From Novosphingobium sp. PC22D (GTDB taxonomy: Bacteria > Pseudomonadota > Alphaproteobacteria > Sphingomonadales > Sphingomonadaceae), in assembly GCF_002556635.1 (NCBI RefSeq), contig NZ_MWMO01000013.1:79815-143814 (forward strand): DNA of 64,000 nucleotides, in the 5' to 3' direction. A program made the position numbers and the translations under genes. Below, piece after piece: positions 52,519 to 60,729 of this stretch (position 1 is the stretch's first letter; the number at the start of each line of letters is the position of its first letter). The notes beneath the pieces were generated by a model that did no database searches, had not been told where the DNA came from, and saw only the letters and a list, made by a program, of their open reading frames with translations.

Positions 52519-53818
52519 CACGACTTTCCCGCCCCACGGCGACGACGCGCTGCTCGCGCGCCTGGCCACGAACGGACCGATGAACCTCGACCGCGCGCGC
52601 GAAGTCATGGAGCGCTTCGGGCTCGACGGCATCGTGGTCGGCGATCCGCTCAACGTCTTTCACATGACCGGCTACTGGCCGCAGATCGGCTCGACCCGCG
52701 TCGGCCATCCGCCGACGACCTTCGCGATCCTGAGCCGCCATGCCGGGATGAAGCCCGCGGTCGTCACCTCGCACTTCATCTACTACTACAGCTTCGCCGA
52801 CGGCGGGTCGCGCGGCGACATTCGCTCGTACCTGTTCGAAGGCGCGGGCGATCCCGGCGACGAAGCGCGCACCAGCGCCAATCCCGCCTTCTTCGCGGAT
52901 CGCGGCATCGTGCCGATGACCAGCGTCGAGGTTCGCCGCCGCGCGGAGACCGATCGTTCGCTCGCCGCCGACAACCTGTTCGAGCAGTCGGGCGGGGCGC
53001 TCGCGGGCGCTCTGCGCGACCTCGGCCTGTGGCAGGGCGCGCTGGCCTACGATCACGAGGTGATCCGTTCGGTGTGCGAGACGCGCGAGCGGCCCGGAAC
53101 GCTGGTGCCCGCGGACAACATCCTGCGCTGGATACGGCTGGTGAAATCGCCGCTCGAAGTCGAACTGATGAAGCGCGGCGCGAGTGCCAACGCCGCCGCG
53201 GTCGACGCGGTCGTCGCCGCGGTGCGCGAGGGCGCCAACTACCGCGAGCTGCGCCGCACGTTCGAAGTCGAGGCCGCGAAGCGCGGCAACCGGGCGGTGT
53301 TCATGACGATCGACAGGGTCTCCTCGCCGCTGCCCGAGAGCGACGTCGTGACTAGGGGGCAGTCGCTGTTCCTCGACGGCGTCAGCCACTTCAACAACTA
53401 TCATGGCGACTACGCGCGCACGATCTTCGTCGGTGAACCGACGGCGGAGGTGCGGCGCGAGGCCGATGCCGCCACGCGCGGCTGGGAGGCCATCCGCGAG
53501 CAGCTTCGGCCCGGGCTCGCCTTTTCGGAAATCTCGCGGATCGGCCGCGACGCGCTCGGCAAGGCCGGGGCCGGATCGGCGGTGACCTTCGGGCCGCACA
53601 GCGTCGGCCTGATGCACACCGACGAACCGGCGGCGGAGATGGGCGGCTTCTACGGCAAGCAGGATCTCCGGCTCGAGGAGAACATGGTCCTGAGCGTCGA
53701 TTGCCCCTCGCTGGCGACGGGGATCGGCGGTTCGGTCCACATCGAGGACCTCGTCCTCATCACGCGCGACGGGGCGGTGCCGATCCATCCCATCGGCGAT
53801 CATGTCATCACGATCTGA
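52511..53818 (+). CDS. M24-family metallopeptidase-like protein (Xaa-Pro dipeptidase / creatinase fold)
   Basis: A 435-residue pita-bread fold protein: an N-terminal creatinase_N domain (LDRAREVMERFGLDGIVVGDP) and an M24 catalytic domain. Metal-ligand positions read Asp in LFLDGVSHFNNYHGDYAR (two Asp), His in VGLMHTDEP context, Asp in MVLSVDCPS where most peptidases have Glu, and Glu in VHIEDLVLIT. So four of five standard ligands and one conservative change. It may hydrolyse a C-N bond of a non-peptide, as creatinase does. Coupled to the upstream transporter. Confidence 0.8.
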   Translation: MADTTFPPHGDDALLARLATNGPMNLDRAREVMERFGLDGIVVGDPLNVFHMTGYWPQIGSTRVGHPPTTFAILSRHAGMKPAVVTSHFIYYYSFADGGSRGDIRSYLFEGAGDPGDEARTSANPAFFADRGIVPMTSVEVRRRAETDRSLAADNLFEQSGGALAGALRDLGLWQGALAYDHEVIRSVCETRERPGTLVPADNILRWIRLVKSPLEVELMKRGASANAAAVDAVVAAVREGANYRELRRTFEVEAAKRGNRAVFMTIDRVSSPLPESDVVTRGQSLFLDGVSHFNNYHGDYARTIFVGEPTAEVRREADAATRGWEAIREQLRPGLAFSEISRIGRDALGKAGAGSAVTFGPHSVGLMHTDEPAAEMGGFYGKQDLRLEENMVLSVDCPSLATGIGGSVHIEDLVLITRDGAVPIHPIGDHVITI

Positions 53819-53833
53819 ACGGACTTTGCACGC

Positions 53834-54733
53834 ATGTTTCTTTCACTCAGTTTCGACATTGCCGCGATCGGCCCGGGAACCGAACCGATCGCGGATTTTC
53901 GCGAGCGCGTGGCGCGCATCGGCGCGGCGCGGCCCGACTTCGTGATCCTTGCGGGCGAGGGGGAGGGCGGCGCGTTCGTTCCGCCTTCGCTCGAAGCGCT
54001 GGTCGATTGCGCCTGGATCACTGGCAAGCTGACGGATTCGTGCGTGGTCGCGGGCCTGCCCGCGCTCCACTCCGTGCCGTTTCACGTCGCGCGCGCGCTT
54101 TCGGCGATCGATTTCCTCAGCGGGGGGCGATCGGGGTGGATGGCGATCGCGGGCGGCGCGGAGCGCTTCGATGCCGCTTACGGCCAGGACCTCGCCACGG
54201 CGGCCCCGGACGAGCAGGCGGCGCGCCACGACGACTTCATTCGCGCGACACAGGCCCTGTGGGATAGCTGGGACGACGACGCGCTGATCATCGACAAGGC
54301 CGCCGGGCGCTATCTCGACAGCGGCAAGGTGCGGCGCGTCGACTATCGCGGCCCGCATTATCGCACCATGGGGCCGCTCAACGCCGCGCGGCCACCGCAG
54401 GGCTACCCCGTGCTGGTCCGCGACGGCGACGGCATGCCGACAAGCGGCATCGTCGCCGACGTGGTCATCGGCGAACTCGGATCGCTCGACGCGGCGGCCG
54501 AGCCGATCAAGCTTGCGAAGGTCGACTCCTCCGACTCCGAGCGGATCGACGCAGCCAAGGCCGCTGTCTCGCAGGGCCGCATCGCGGGACTTCACCTTGA
54601 AGGCCCCAACGCACTCGCCGCGCTGGAAAGCCTGCGCGACGGCCAATCCTCGATCGTGGAGGGCAAGCGCGCGCGGCCCGCGCTCGGCCTCGCCCATCCG
54701 GCGAACTCTTACCGGGAAGGAGCGCTCTCGTGA
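53834..54733 (+). CDS. short luciferase-like monooxygenase family protein (NtaA/SnaA/DszA type)
   Basis: A 299-residue protein covering only part of the family: the core FLSGGRSGWMAIAGG, LWDSWDDDALIIDKAAGRYLD, VDYRGPHYRTMGPLNAARPPQGYPVLVRDGDG is nearly canonical, but the last 90 residues are unlike the usual C-terminal half and the N-terminus is short. The family uses FMNH2 from a separate reductase. Full-length members have about 430-450 residues. Its stop overlaps the GTG of the full-length paralogue (GTGA). It could be an inactive partner or half of a heterodimer. Confidence 0.7.
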   Translation: MFLSLSFDIAAIGPGTEPIADFRERVARIGAARPDFVILAGEGEGGAFVPPSLEALVDCAWITGKLTDSCVVAGLPALHSVPFHVARALSAIDFLSGGRSGWMAIAGGAERFDAAYGQDLATAAPDEQAARHDDFIRATQALWDSWDDDALIIDKAAGRYLDSGKVRRVDYRGPHYRTMGPLNAARPPQGYPVLVRDGDGMPTSGIVADVVIGELGSLDAAAEPIKLAKVDSSDSERIDAAKAAVSQGRIAGLHLEGPNALAALESLRDGQSSIVEGKRARPALGLAHPANSYREGALS

Positions 54734-56010
54734 CCAATTCGGCGAACGGCAAGATCCACCTCTGGGCCTTCCTTCAGGGCATCGGCTTCTTTCCGGGCGG
54801 CTGGCGCGACGAGAAGGCCCAGCCCTCGCGCGTGTTCGAGCGGTCCTACTACGAGGACATCGCGCGCATGGTCGAGGCGGCGTGCTTCGATGCGATCGTC
54901 TTCGGCGACCAGTTGCAGGGCCGCGACGCGGCGGGACGGACGCCCGAGCGGCTGGCGATCCCGACGCTCGATCCCTTCACCCTGCTCTCGGTGATGGGCG
55001 GGGTGACCGAGCGGGTCGGTCTCGTCGCCACGGTCAGCACGACTTACGCCGAGCCCGGCGAGGTCGCCGCCAAGTTCGCCGCGCTCAATTATCTGAGCGA
55101 CGGCCGGGCGGGCTGGAACATCGTCACCACAGCGCACCCCAACTCGGCGTGGAACTTCGGCGAGCCCGAATTGCTGGAGAAGGCGCTTCGCTACAAGCGC
55201 GCCGCGGGCTTCGTCGACGCGACGGAGCACGTCTGGAAGCAGGCGGTGGGCGAGGCCGGGGGCGCCTTCGCGAACGAATGGTTCGCGTTCGACGCGGCGC
55301 GCGGCACGCCGACGGCGCCGCAGGGGCGCCCGGCGATCGTCCAGGCCGGACAGTCCGAGGACGGGCGCGACTTCGCCGCGAGCTGCGCCGAGGCGGTATT
55401 CTGTCCGGCGCCGACGATCGAGGCGGGGCAGGAATTCCGCAACGATATCCGCGCGCGCGCCGCGGCCAAGGGGCGCGATCCCGATGGGCTGATCATCATG
55501 CCAGGGCTCGCCTTCGTGCTCGGCGACACCGAGGACGAGGCGCGCGCCAAGCACGCCCGGATGCTCGACTTCGCCGACGACGGGCTCTGCATCGAATACC
55601 TGAGCGAATCGATCGGCTACGACCTCACGCGCCATGCGCCCGACGGTCCGATCCCGATCGAGGACATCTGCGCGAGCTGCGAATTTCCCGCCGGGATGAT
55701 CCGCGCCATGCTGCAACCCAGCGTCGATGCGGGCAAAACGCTCGTCGAGCACTGCCGCGATTATGCGACCAAGCCGCGCGGCCACAACATCTTCGTCGGC
55801 ACGCCCGAACAGATGGCCGAAATGATGGCGACATGGGTCGATGCGGGCGCATGCGACGGCTTCACGCTACAGCCCGGCTTCATGCCTGCCGAGCTTGAGA
55901 TCTTCTGCGAGAAGGTCGTGCCGATCCTGCAGGAGAAGGGCGTTCTGCGCCGCGCCTATCAGGGGCCGACGCTGCGCGAACATCTGGGACTTTCGGGCGC
56001 ACCGTGGTGA
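54730..56010 (+). CDS. FMNH2-dependent luciferase-like monooxygenase (NtaA/SnaA/DszA type)
   Basis: A 426-residue monooxygenase with the family hallmarks IHLWAFLQGIGFFPGGWRD, VSTTYAEPGEVAAKFAALNYLSDGRAGWN, the NFGEPELL segment, IVQAGQSEDGRDFAA and the C-terminal GFTLQPGFMPAELEIFCEKVVPILQEKG. It lacks most of the loop DKxxGRYxDxxKV...GPLN that its shorter neighbour has. Known members oxidise nitrilotriacetate, EDTA, dibenzothiophene sulfone or pristinamycin, attacking C-N or C-S bonds. The required flavin reductase is not in this window. GTG start, coupled to the preceding gene. Confidence 0.82.
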   Translation: MTNSANGKIHLWAFLQGIGFFPGGWRDEKAQPSRVFERSYYEDIARMVEAACFDAIVFGDQLQGRDAAGRTPERLAIPTLDPFTLLSVMGGVTERVGLVATVSTTYAEPGEVAAKFAALNYLSDGRAGWNIVTTAHPNSAWNFGEPELLEKALRYKRAAGFVDATEHVWKQAVGEAGGAFANEWFAFDAARGTPTAPQGRPAIVQAGQSEDGRDFAASCAEAVFCPAPTIEAGQEFRNDIRARAAAKGRDPDGLIIMPGLAFVLGDTEDEARAKHARMLDFADDGLCIEYLSESIGYDLTRHAPDGPIPIEDICASCEFPAGMIRAMLQPSVDAGKTLVEHCRDYATKPRGHNIFVGTPEQMAEMMATWVDAGACDGFTLQPGFMPAELEIFCEKVVPILQEKGVLRRAYQGPTLREHLGLSGAPW

Positions 56011-56849
56011 TCACGGACCCGGATATCGTCGAGCGCGCCTTCTGCCGGATCAGCGAGGGACAGGTGCATTACCGCGTCGTGCACGGCGATCCCTCGCTGG
56101 CGCCGATCGTCCTGCTTCACGCCTCGCCCTCGTCATCGCGGTCCACCGCGCCGCTCGCCGCCGCGCTGGCGCCGACCGGACGCACGATCATCGCCCCCGA
56201 CACGCTGGGCAACGGCGACTCTCCGCCGCCCGCGCCCGATGATCCGGATATCGCCTACTTCGCCGACAGCGTGGCGCGGCTGATGGATGCGCTCGGCTTC
56301 GACAGCTTCGTGCCCTACGGCGCGCACACCGGCGCGCGGATCGCGTGCGAACTCGCCGCCAGCCGCCCGGATCGGGTCCAGAGCACCGTGCTCGACGGGA
56401 TCAAGGAATACGACGACGCGACGCGCGACAAGATCCTCGCCAACTACGCGCCGACGGTGAAGCCCGACGATCACGGCGCCCACATGGTCTGGGCGTTCCA
56501 CTTCGTGCGCGACCAGGCGCTCTACTTCCCGCATTTCGAGCGCAACCCCGAGCACCGGCTGCCGGGCTTCATGCCGCCTGCGGAAATGCTGCATGCCGGC
56601 GCGCTCGACGTGCTCAAGGCGCTCGACACTTATGCCAAGCCCTATCTCGCCGCCTTCCGCTACCGCGCGCTCGAGCGTCTGCCGCTGATCAAGGGGCGGG
56701 TGCTGTTCCTCAAGGCCGAACGCGAACTCGCGGTGCTCAACGCCGCGATCGAAGAAATGGCGACGCGCGTCGCCAATGGAACCACGGCAGCCGTCGCCTC
56801 GACTCCTGAAGCCAAGGCGAGTGCGATCGGAGCCTTCATCGGGGAGTAG
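56004..56849 (+). CDS. alpha/beta-hydrolase fold protein with His at the nucleophile position (GAHTG)
   Basis: A 281-residue paralogue of the protein at 4532. Oxyanion loop LLHASPSSSRSTAP, DTLGNGDSPPP turn, and elbow G-A-H-T-G at residues 106-110 with His108 as the nucleophile substitute. The acid position (LKAERELAV) and C-terminal His position (TTAAVASTPEA) also look changed, so the whole classic triad is absent. The strongly kept cap (ILANYAP, HFVRDQALYFPHF) argues that it is functional. GTG at 56004 overlaps the monooxygenase stop; GTG at 56007 is an alternative. Confidence 0.8.
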   Translation: MVITDPDIVERAFCRISEGQVHYRVVHGDPSLAPIVLLHASPSSSRSTAPLAAALAPTGRTIIAPDTLGNGDSPPPAPDDPDIAYFADSVARLMDALGFDSFVPYGAHTGARIACELAASRPDRVQSTVLDGIKEYDDATRDKILANYAPTVKPDDHGAHMVWAFHFVRDQALYFPHFERNPEHRLPGFMPPAEMLHAGALDVLKALDTYAKPYLAAFRYRALERLPLIKGRVLFLKAERELAVLNAAIEEMATRVANGTTAAVASTPEAKASAIGAFIGE

Positions 56850-56854
56850 CACGG

Positions 56855-58258
56855 GTGACGAAGACCGCGATCAATCCGGACGGGACGACCGATCCGCGCC
56901 TGCCTCTGTCCGTCTGTCTCGGCTTCAGCGTGGGGACGGTCGGCGTCTCGATCATGCTGAACGGCGTGACCGCCTACTTCCCGGCCTTCATGACGACGGT
57001 GCTGGGCAAGGACGCGGAGATCGCGGGCTACCTGCTGATGCTCTCCAAGCTCTACGACGCGGTGGCGGATTTCGTCATCGGCGCGGTGAGCGACCGGACC
57101 CGTTCGCGCTGGGGACGGCGGCGTCCCTACCTTCTGGCGGGCGCGCTCGTATCGGCGATCTCGTTCCTCATGATCTTCGCTCCGCCCGCGATCGCGGACG
57201 AATATATCGCGATCTACATGTTCGCGGCGCTGGTGATCTATTCGACGGGCTATTCGCTGTTCAACGTGCCCTACATGGCGATGCCGTCCGAGATGACCGG
57301 CTCGATGTACCAGCGTTCGCGGCTGCTATCGTACCGCACCGTGTTCGTGTCGATCGGCCAGACGCTCGCCATGGCGGGCACCGCCGCGCTGATCTCGTGG
57401 GGCGGGGGCGATGCCAACGGCTACCTGATCATGGGCTGGACGATGGCGCTGGTGATCGGCACCGCCATGACGCTCTCGTTCTTCGGGACCGCCAAGGCGC
57501 CGCACCTCGACGTCGACGACAAGAAGGAAGTGCTCAACTGGCAGACGTTCAAGCTGCTGGGCGCGAACAAGCCGTTCATGCTGATCATCGCCGCGAAGAT
57601 TTTCCAGTTCCTGTCGTTCGCGAGCATGGCCACCACCAGCCTGCTGTTCAAGCTCAACGTCCTGATGGTGGGCTATGCCGGGCAGATGCAGCTTGCGCTG
57701 GCGCAGAACATCGCCTCGGCCGCCTCGATGCCGTTCTGGCTGTGGATGGAGCGCAAGCTGGGCAAGCGCAATGCCTATATCGTCGGGCTCGCCATCATGA
57801 GCGTGATCTCGCTGAGCTGGCTGTGGACCGGCCGCGACATCACCACCTGGGGCCTCGTCTGGCGCGGCCTCGTGAGCGGCGTCGGCTCGGGCGGCATGAT
57901 CCTCCTTTCGATCTCGATGTTCTCCGACACGCTGGCGCACGACCGCAAGGTGACCGGGCTGCGGCGCGAGGGGCTGCTGGCGAGCGTCGTCGCCATCACC
58001 GAAAAGACGACTTTCGCGTTCGGCGTCGCCGCCGTCGGGTTCTACCTCTCGCTTGCGAACTACGTGCCGACGCGCGACGGACGCATCATCGAGCAGCCGG
58101 AATCGGCGATCAACGCGCTCTATTTCTGCTTCGCGATCCTTCCGGTGCTGTTCGGCCTGTGCAACGTCGTCTGCATCAGCTTCTACAAGATCGGGGGCAA
58201 GTATCCCACGACGCCTCACGCGCCCGCGGCGGAGCCTGAGCTGGAGCCGACGCCCTAG
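56855..58258 (+). CDS. GPH-type cation symporter (MFS), copy 3
   Basis: A 467-residue transporter with LSKLYDAVADFVIGAVSDRTRSRWGRRRPYLLAGA, the GPH signature with its Asp and RWGRRRP loop, and about twelve membrane segments. It is more typical of the family than the copies at 20412 and 38705. GTG start five bases after the hydrolase stop, so it belongs to the same operon. Third GPH-type transporter of the island; each sits with a different enzyme set, suggesting uptake of several related compounds. Confidence 0.84.
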   Translation: MTKTAINPDGTTDPRLPLSVCLGFSVGTVGVSIMLNGVTAYFPAFMTTVLGKDAEIAGYLLMLSKLYDAVADFVIGAVSDRTRSRWGRRRPYLLAGALVSAISFLMIFAPPAIADEYIAIYMFAALVIYSTGYSLFNVPYMAMPSEMTGSMYQRSRLLSYRTVFVSIGQTLAMAGTAALISWGGGDANGYLIMGWTMALVIGTAMTLSFFGTAKAPHLDVDDKKEVLNWQTFKLLGANKPFMLIIAAKIFQFLSFASMATTSLLFKLNVLMVGYAGQMQLALAQNIASAASMPFWLWMERKLGKRNAYIVGLAIMSVISLSWLWTGRDITTWGLVWRGLVSGVGSGGMILLSISMFSDTLAHDRKVTGLRREGLLASVVAITEKTTFAFGVAAVGFYLSLANYVPTRDGRIIEQPESAINALYFCFAILPVLFGLCNVVCISFYKIGGKYPTTPHAPAAEPELEPTP

Positions 58259-58281
58259 CGCCGCGTCTCCCGCTCGCGGCG
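58259..58281 (+). terminator. possible hairpin after the transporter gene
   Basis: A 7-bp GC-only stem (CGCCGCG / CGCGGCG) with a 9-nt loop begins one base after the transporter stop. No T tract follows. It may mark the end of the long operon, 112 bp before the aldehyde dehydrogenase gene. Confidence 0.35.
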
Positions 58282-58393
58282 GTGGTGCGAGCGTGGGGGG
58301 ATGACCGCGCTGCGAACATCCCGCCGCTGGCAGGCTCCCGCGTAGGGCCGGGTGTGCGAAACGAGACGGTGACCCATCGCAACGGAGTTCCAG

Positions 58394-59896
58394 ATGCATC
58401 TCGAGCCCATTCCCTCCGCTTCCAAGGTCGCGGCCCTGCTGGCGGCCCCGATGGAAGGGCGCATGCTCATCGGCGGAGAATGGTGCGCCGCGCAGGCCGG
58501 CGGCACGATCGACAGCGTCGACCCCGCCAGCGGCAAGGTCATCGGCACGGTGCCCGACGCGGGCGCGGCCGATGTTGACCGGGCGGTCGCCGCGGCGGCC
58601 GCGGCGCAGGCGGGCTGGGCCGCGACGCCGCCCGCCGAGCGAGCCCGCATCCTGTGGCGCATCGCCGACGTCATCGAGGCCAACATCGACGAGCTGTCCG
58701 AACTCGAAGCGCTCGACCAGGGCAAGCCGCTCTACGTCGCGCGCTGGGCAGAGGTTCCTGGCGCGGTCGGTCAGTTCCGCTTCTTCGCGGGGCAGGCCAT
58801 GGCGATCGAGGGAGCCACGATCACTCCGTCGATCACCTATCAGCCGCCGGGCAAGGAGATGCGCGCCTGGACCCTGCGCGAGCCGGTCGGCGTCGTCGCC
58901 GCGATCGTGCCGTGGAACTCGCCGATCGTGCTGACCGCGATGAAGCTGGCGCCCGCGCTGGCCGCCGGCTGCGCCGTTGTGCTCAAGCCCGCCGAGGACA
59001 CCTCGCTCAGCGCGATGCGGCTGGGTGAGCTGATCGCGGAGGCGGGCCTGCCCGCAGGCGTGCTCAACATCGTAACCGGGCGCGGCGCGCAGGCGGGCGC
59101 GCTGCTCGCCGCGCATCCCGGCGTCGACAAGGTGGCCTTCACCGGCAGCACCGCCACGGGCCGCGCGGTGCTCGACGCTTCGAAAGGCAACCTGAAGCGC
59201 GTCTCGCTCGAACTGGGCGGCAAGTCGCCGGTGATCGTCATGGACGACGCCGATCTCGACCTCGCCATCGGCGGCGCGGCCAACGCGATCTTCTTCAATG
59301 CCGGGCAAGTGTGCGTCGCGGGCTCGCGTGCCTATGTCCATGCCTCGATCTACGACAAGGTGGTCGAGGGGCTCGCCGCCTACGCGCAGGGCATCGCGCT
59401 CGGCCACGGACTCAATCCCGAAACGCAGATGGGCCCGCTGGTCTCGGCGCGTCAGGCCGAGCGGGTCGAGGGCTTCATCGCCGCCGCCAGGTCCGAAGGC
59501 GCCTCGATCCTCACCGGCGGCGAGCGTCTGGGGCCGGCCGGGACGTTCGTCAGCCCGACGGTCGTCGCGGGCGTGAAGCCGGAGATGGAGATCGTGCGCG
59601 AGGAAGTTTTCGGGCCGGTTCTTGCGGTGCAGAAGTTCGAGGATGTCGACGAGGTCGTCGCCGCGGCGAACGATAGCGTCTACGGCCTCGCGGCGAGCGT
59701 ATGGACCGAATCGCTGTCATCCGGCCACCGCCTCTCGTCTCGGATCAGGGCCGGGACGGTGTGGATTAACTGTCACTCGATGTATGATGCCAGCCTGCCT
59801 ATCGGCGGGATGAAGCAATCCGGCTACGGCCGCGACAGCGGTCGCGAGGCGCTCGACAACTACCTCGAGACCAAGACCGTCTGCGCGGTGGTCTGA
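58394..59896 (+). CDS. NAD(P)-dependent aldehyde dehydrogenase
   Basis: A 500-residue aldehyde dehydrogenase. IVPWNSPIVLTAMKLAPALAAG, the catalytic Glu in LELGGKSPVIV and the catalytic Cys in FFNAGQVCVAGSR are all present, with PTVVAGVKPEMEIVREEVFGPV near the end. The closest general types are betaine-aldehyde and phenylacetaldehyde dehydrogenases. It would oxidise an aldehyde released by a monooxygenase, amine-cleaving or lyase step. Followed by the SDR gene after 20 bp, so the two are probably co-transcribed. Confidence 0.9.
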   Translation: MHLEPIPSASKVAALLAAPMEGRMLIGGEWCAAQAGGTIDSVDPASGKVIGTVPDAGAADVDRAVAAAAAAQAGWAATPPAERARILWRIADVIEANIDELSELEALDQGKPLYVARWAEVPGAVGQFRFFAGQAMAIEGATITPSITYQPPGKEMRAWTLREPVGVVAAIVPWNSPIVLTAMKLAPALAAGCAVVLKPAEDTSLSAMRLGELIAEAGLPAGVLNIVTGRGAQAGALLAAHPGVDKVAFTGSTATGRAVLDASKGNLKRVSLELGGKSPVIVMDDADLDLAIGGAANAIFFNAGQVCVAGSRAYVHASIYDKVVEGLAAYAQGIALGHGLNPETQMGPLVSARQAERVEGFIAAARSEGASILTGGERLGPAGTFVSPTVVAGVKPEMEIVREEVFGPVLAVQKFEDVDEVVAAANDSVYGLAASVWTESLSSGHRLSSRIRAGTVWINCHSMYDASLPIGGMKQSGYGRDSGREALDNYLETKTVCAVV

Positions 59897-59916
59897 GGCG
59901 GGGACGTTTCGACACC

Positions 59917-60636
59917 ATGGTTCCCGTCACCATCGTTACCGGCGCGGGCTCGGGAATCGGGCGGGCCGTGTCCGAGCGGCTCGAGGCCGACGGCATTCGC
60001 GTGGCTCGCGCCGACGTGGGGTTTGCGGCTTCCGAGGGGTTGAATTTTCGTCTCGACGTGTCGGACGAGACCGCCGCCGGAGCCGTATTCGAGCGGATCG
60101 AGGCGGAGTTCGGACCCGTCGCCGGGCTGGTGAATTGCGCGGGCATCTCGTGCGCGGGCTCGCTCGCCGACGTACCGCTGGCCGCCTGGGACCGGGCGAT
60201 GGACGTGAACCTGCGCGGTACGGCGGTGATGTGCCAGGCCGCGCTGCATCGCATGATGCCCCGCAAGAGCGGCGCGATCGTCAACATCGGTTCGACCTTC
60301 GGGCTGATGGCGCGCAACGCCTGCGTGGCCTACGCGGTGAGCAAGGCTGCGGTAATCCACCTCACCAAGTGCCTCGCCGTCGATCTTGCGGAAAACGGCG
60401 TGCGCGTGAACTGCGTGTGTCCGGGCATGATCGAGACCGCGATGACGCAGCGGCTCTTCGAACCGGCCGCGAAGGCCCTATATGAAGGCAATGCCAAGGC
60501 CCATGCCCTGCGGCGCACCGGCTCGCCCGAGGAAGTCGCCGACGTCGTCGCGTTCCTCCTGAGCGACGGGGCCCGCTTCATGACCGGCGCGGTGGTGCCG
60601 GTCGACGGCGGCTACACGTCGGGCAAGTGGGTCTGA
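59917..60636 (+). CDS. short-chain dehydrogenase/reductase (SDR)
   Basis: A 239-residue classical SDR: TGAGSGIG coenzyme motif near residue 8, NCAG-type LVNCAGISCAG, catalytic Ser in NIGSTFG, and YAVSK with the catalytic Tyr and Lys. The VCPGMIETAM and VPVDGGYTS ends are typical. An acidic residue (RADVG) after the second strand suggests NAD(H). It would oxidise or reduce a hydroxyl/ketone of an intermediate. Lies between the aldehyde dehydrogenase and module C. Confidence 0.9.
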   Translation: MVPVTIVTGAGSGIGRAVSERLEADGIRVARADVGFAASEGLNFRLDVSDETAAGAVFERIEAEFGPVAGLVNCAGISCAGSLADVPLAAWDRAMDVNLRGTAVMCQAALHRMMPRKSGAIVNIGSTFGLMARNACVAYAVSKAAVIHLTKCLAVDLAENGVRVNCVCPGMIETAMTQRLFEPAAKALYEGNAKAHALRRTGSPEEVADVVAFLLSDGARFMTGAVVPVDGGYTSGKWV

Positions 60637-60729
60637 CGCGCTCTTATCCGAAGCGCGGAGTGCCGCGCCCGCTTGCGGCGGCTTGATCCGCGGCAAGCGC
60701 TATCAGGACGACGAGGAAAGGAACTCGAG

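Noticed and set aside
57326..59407. 693-codon minus-strand frame opposite the transporter and aldehyde dehydrogenase genes
   Set aside because: Crosses two well-supported genes and shows only low-complexity charged sequence.
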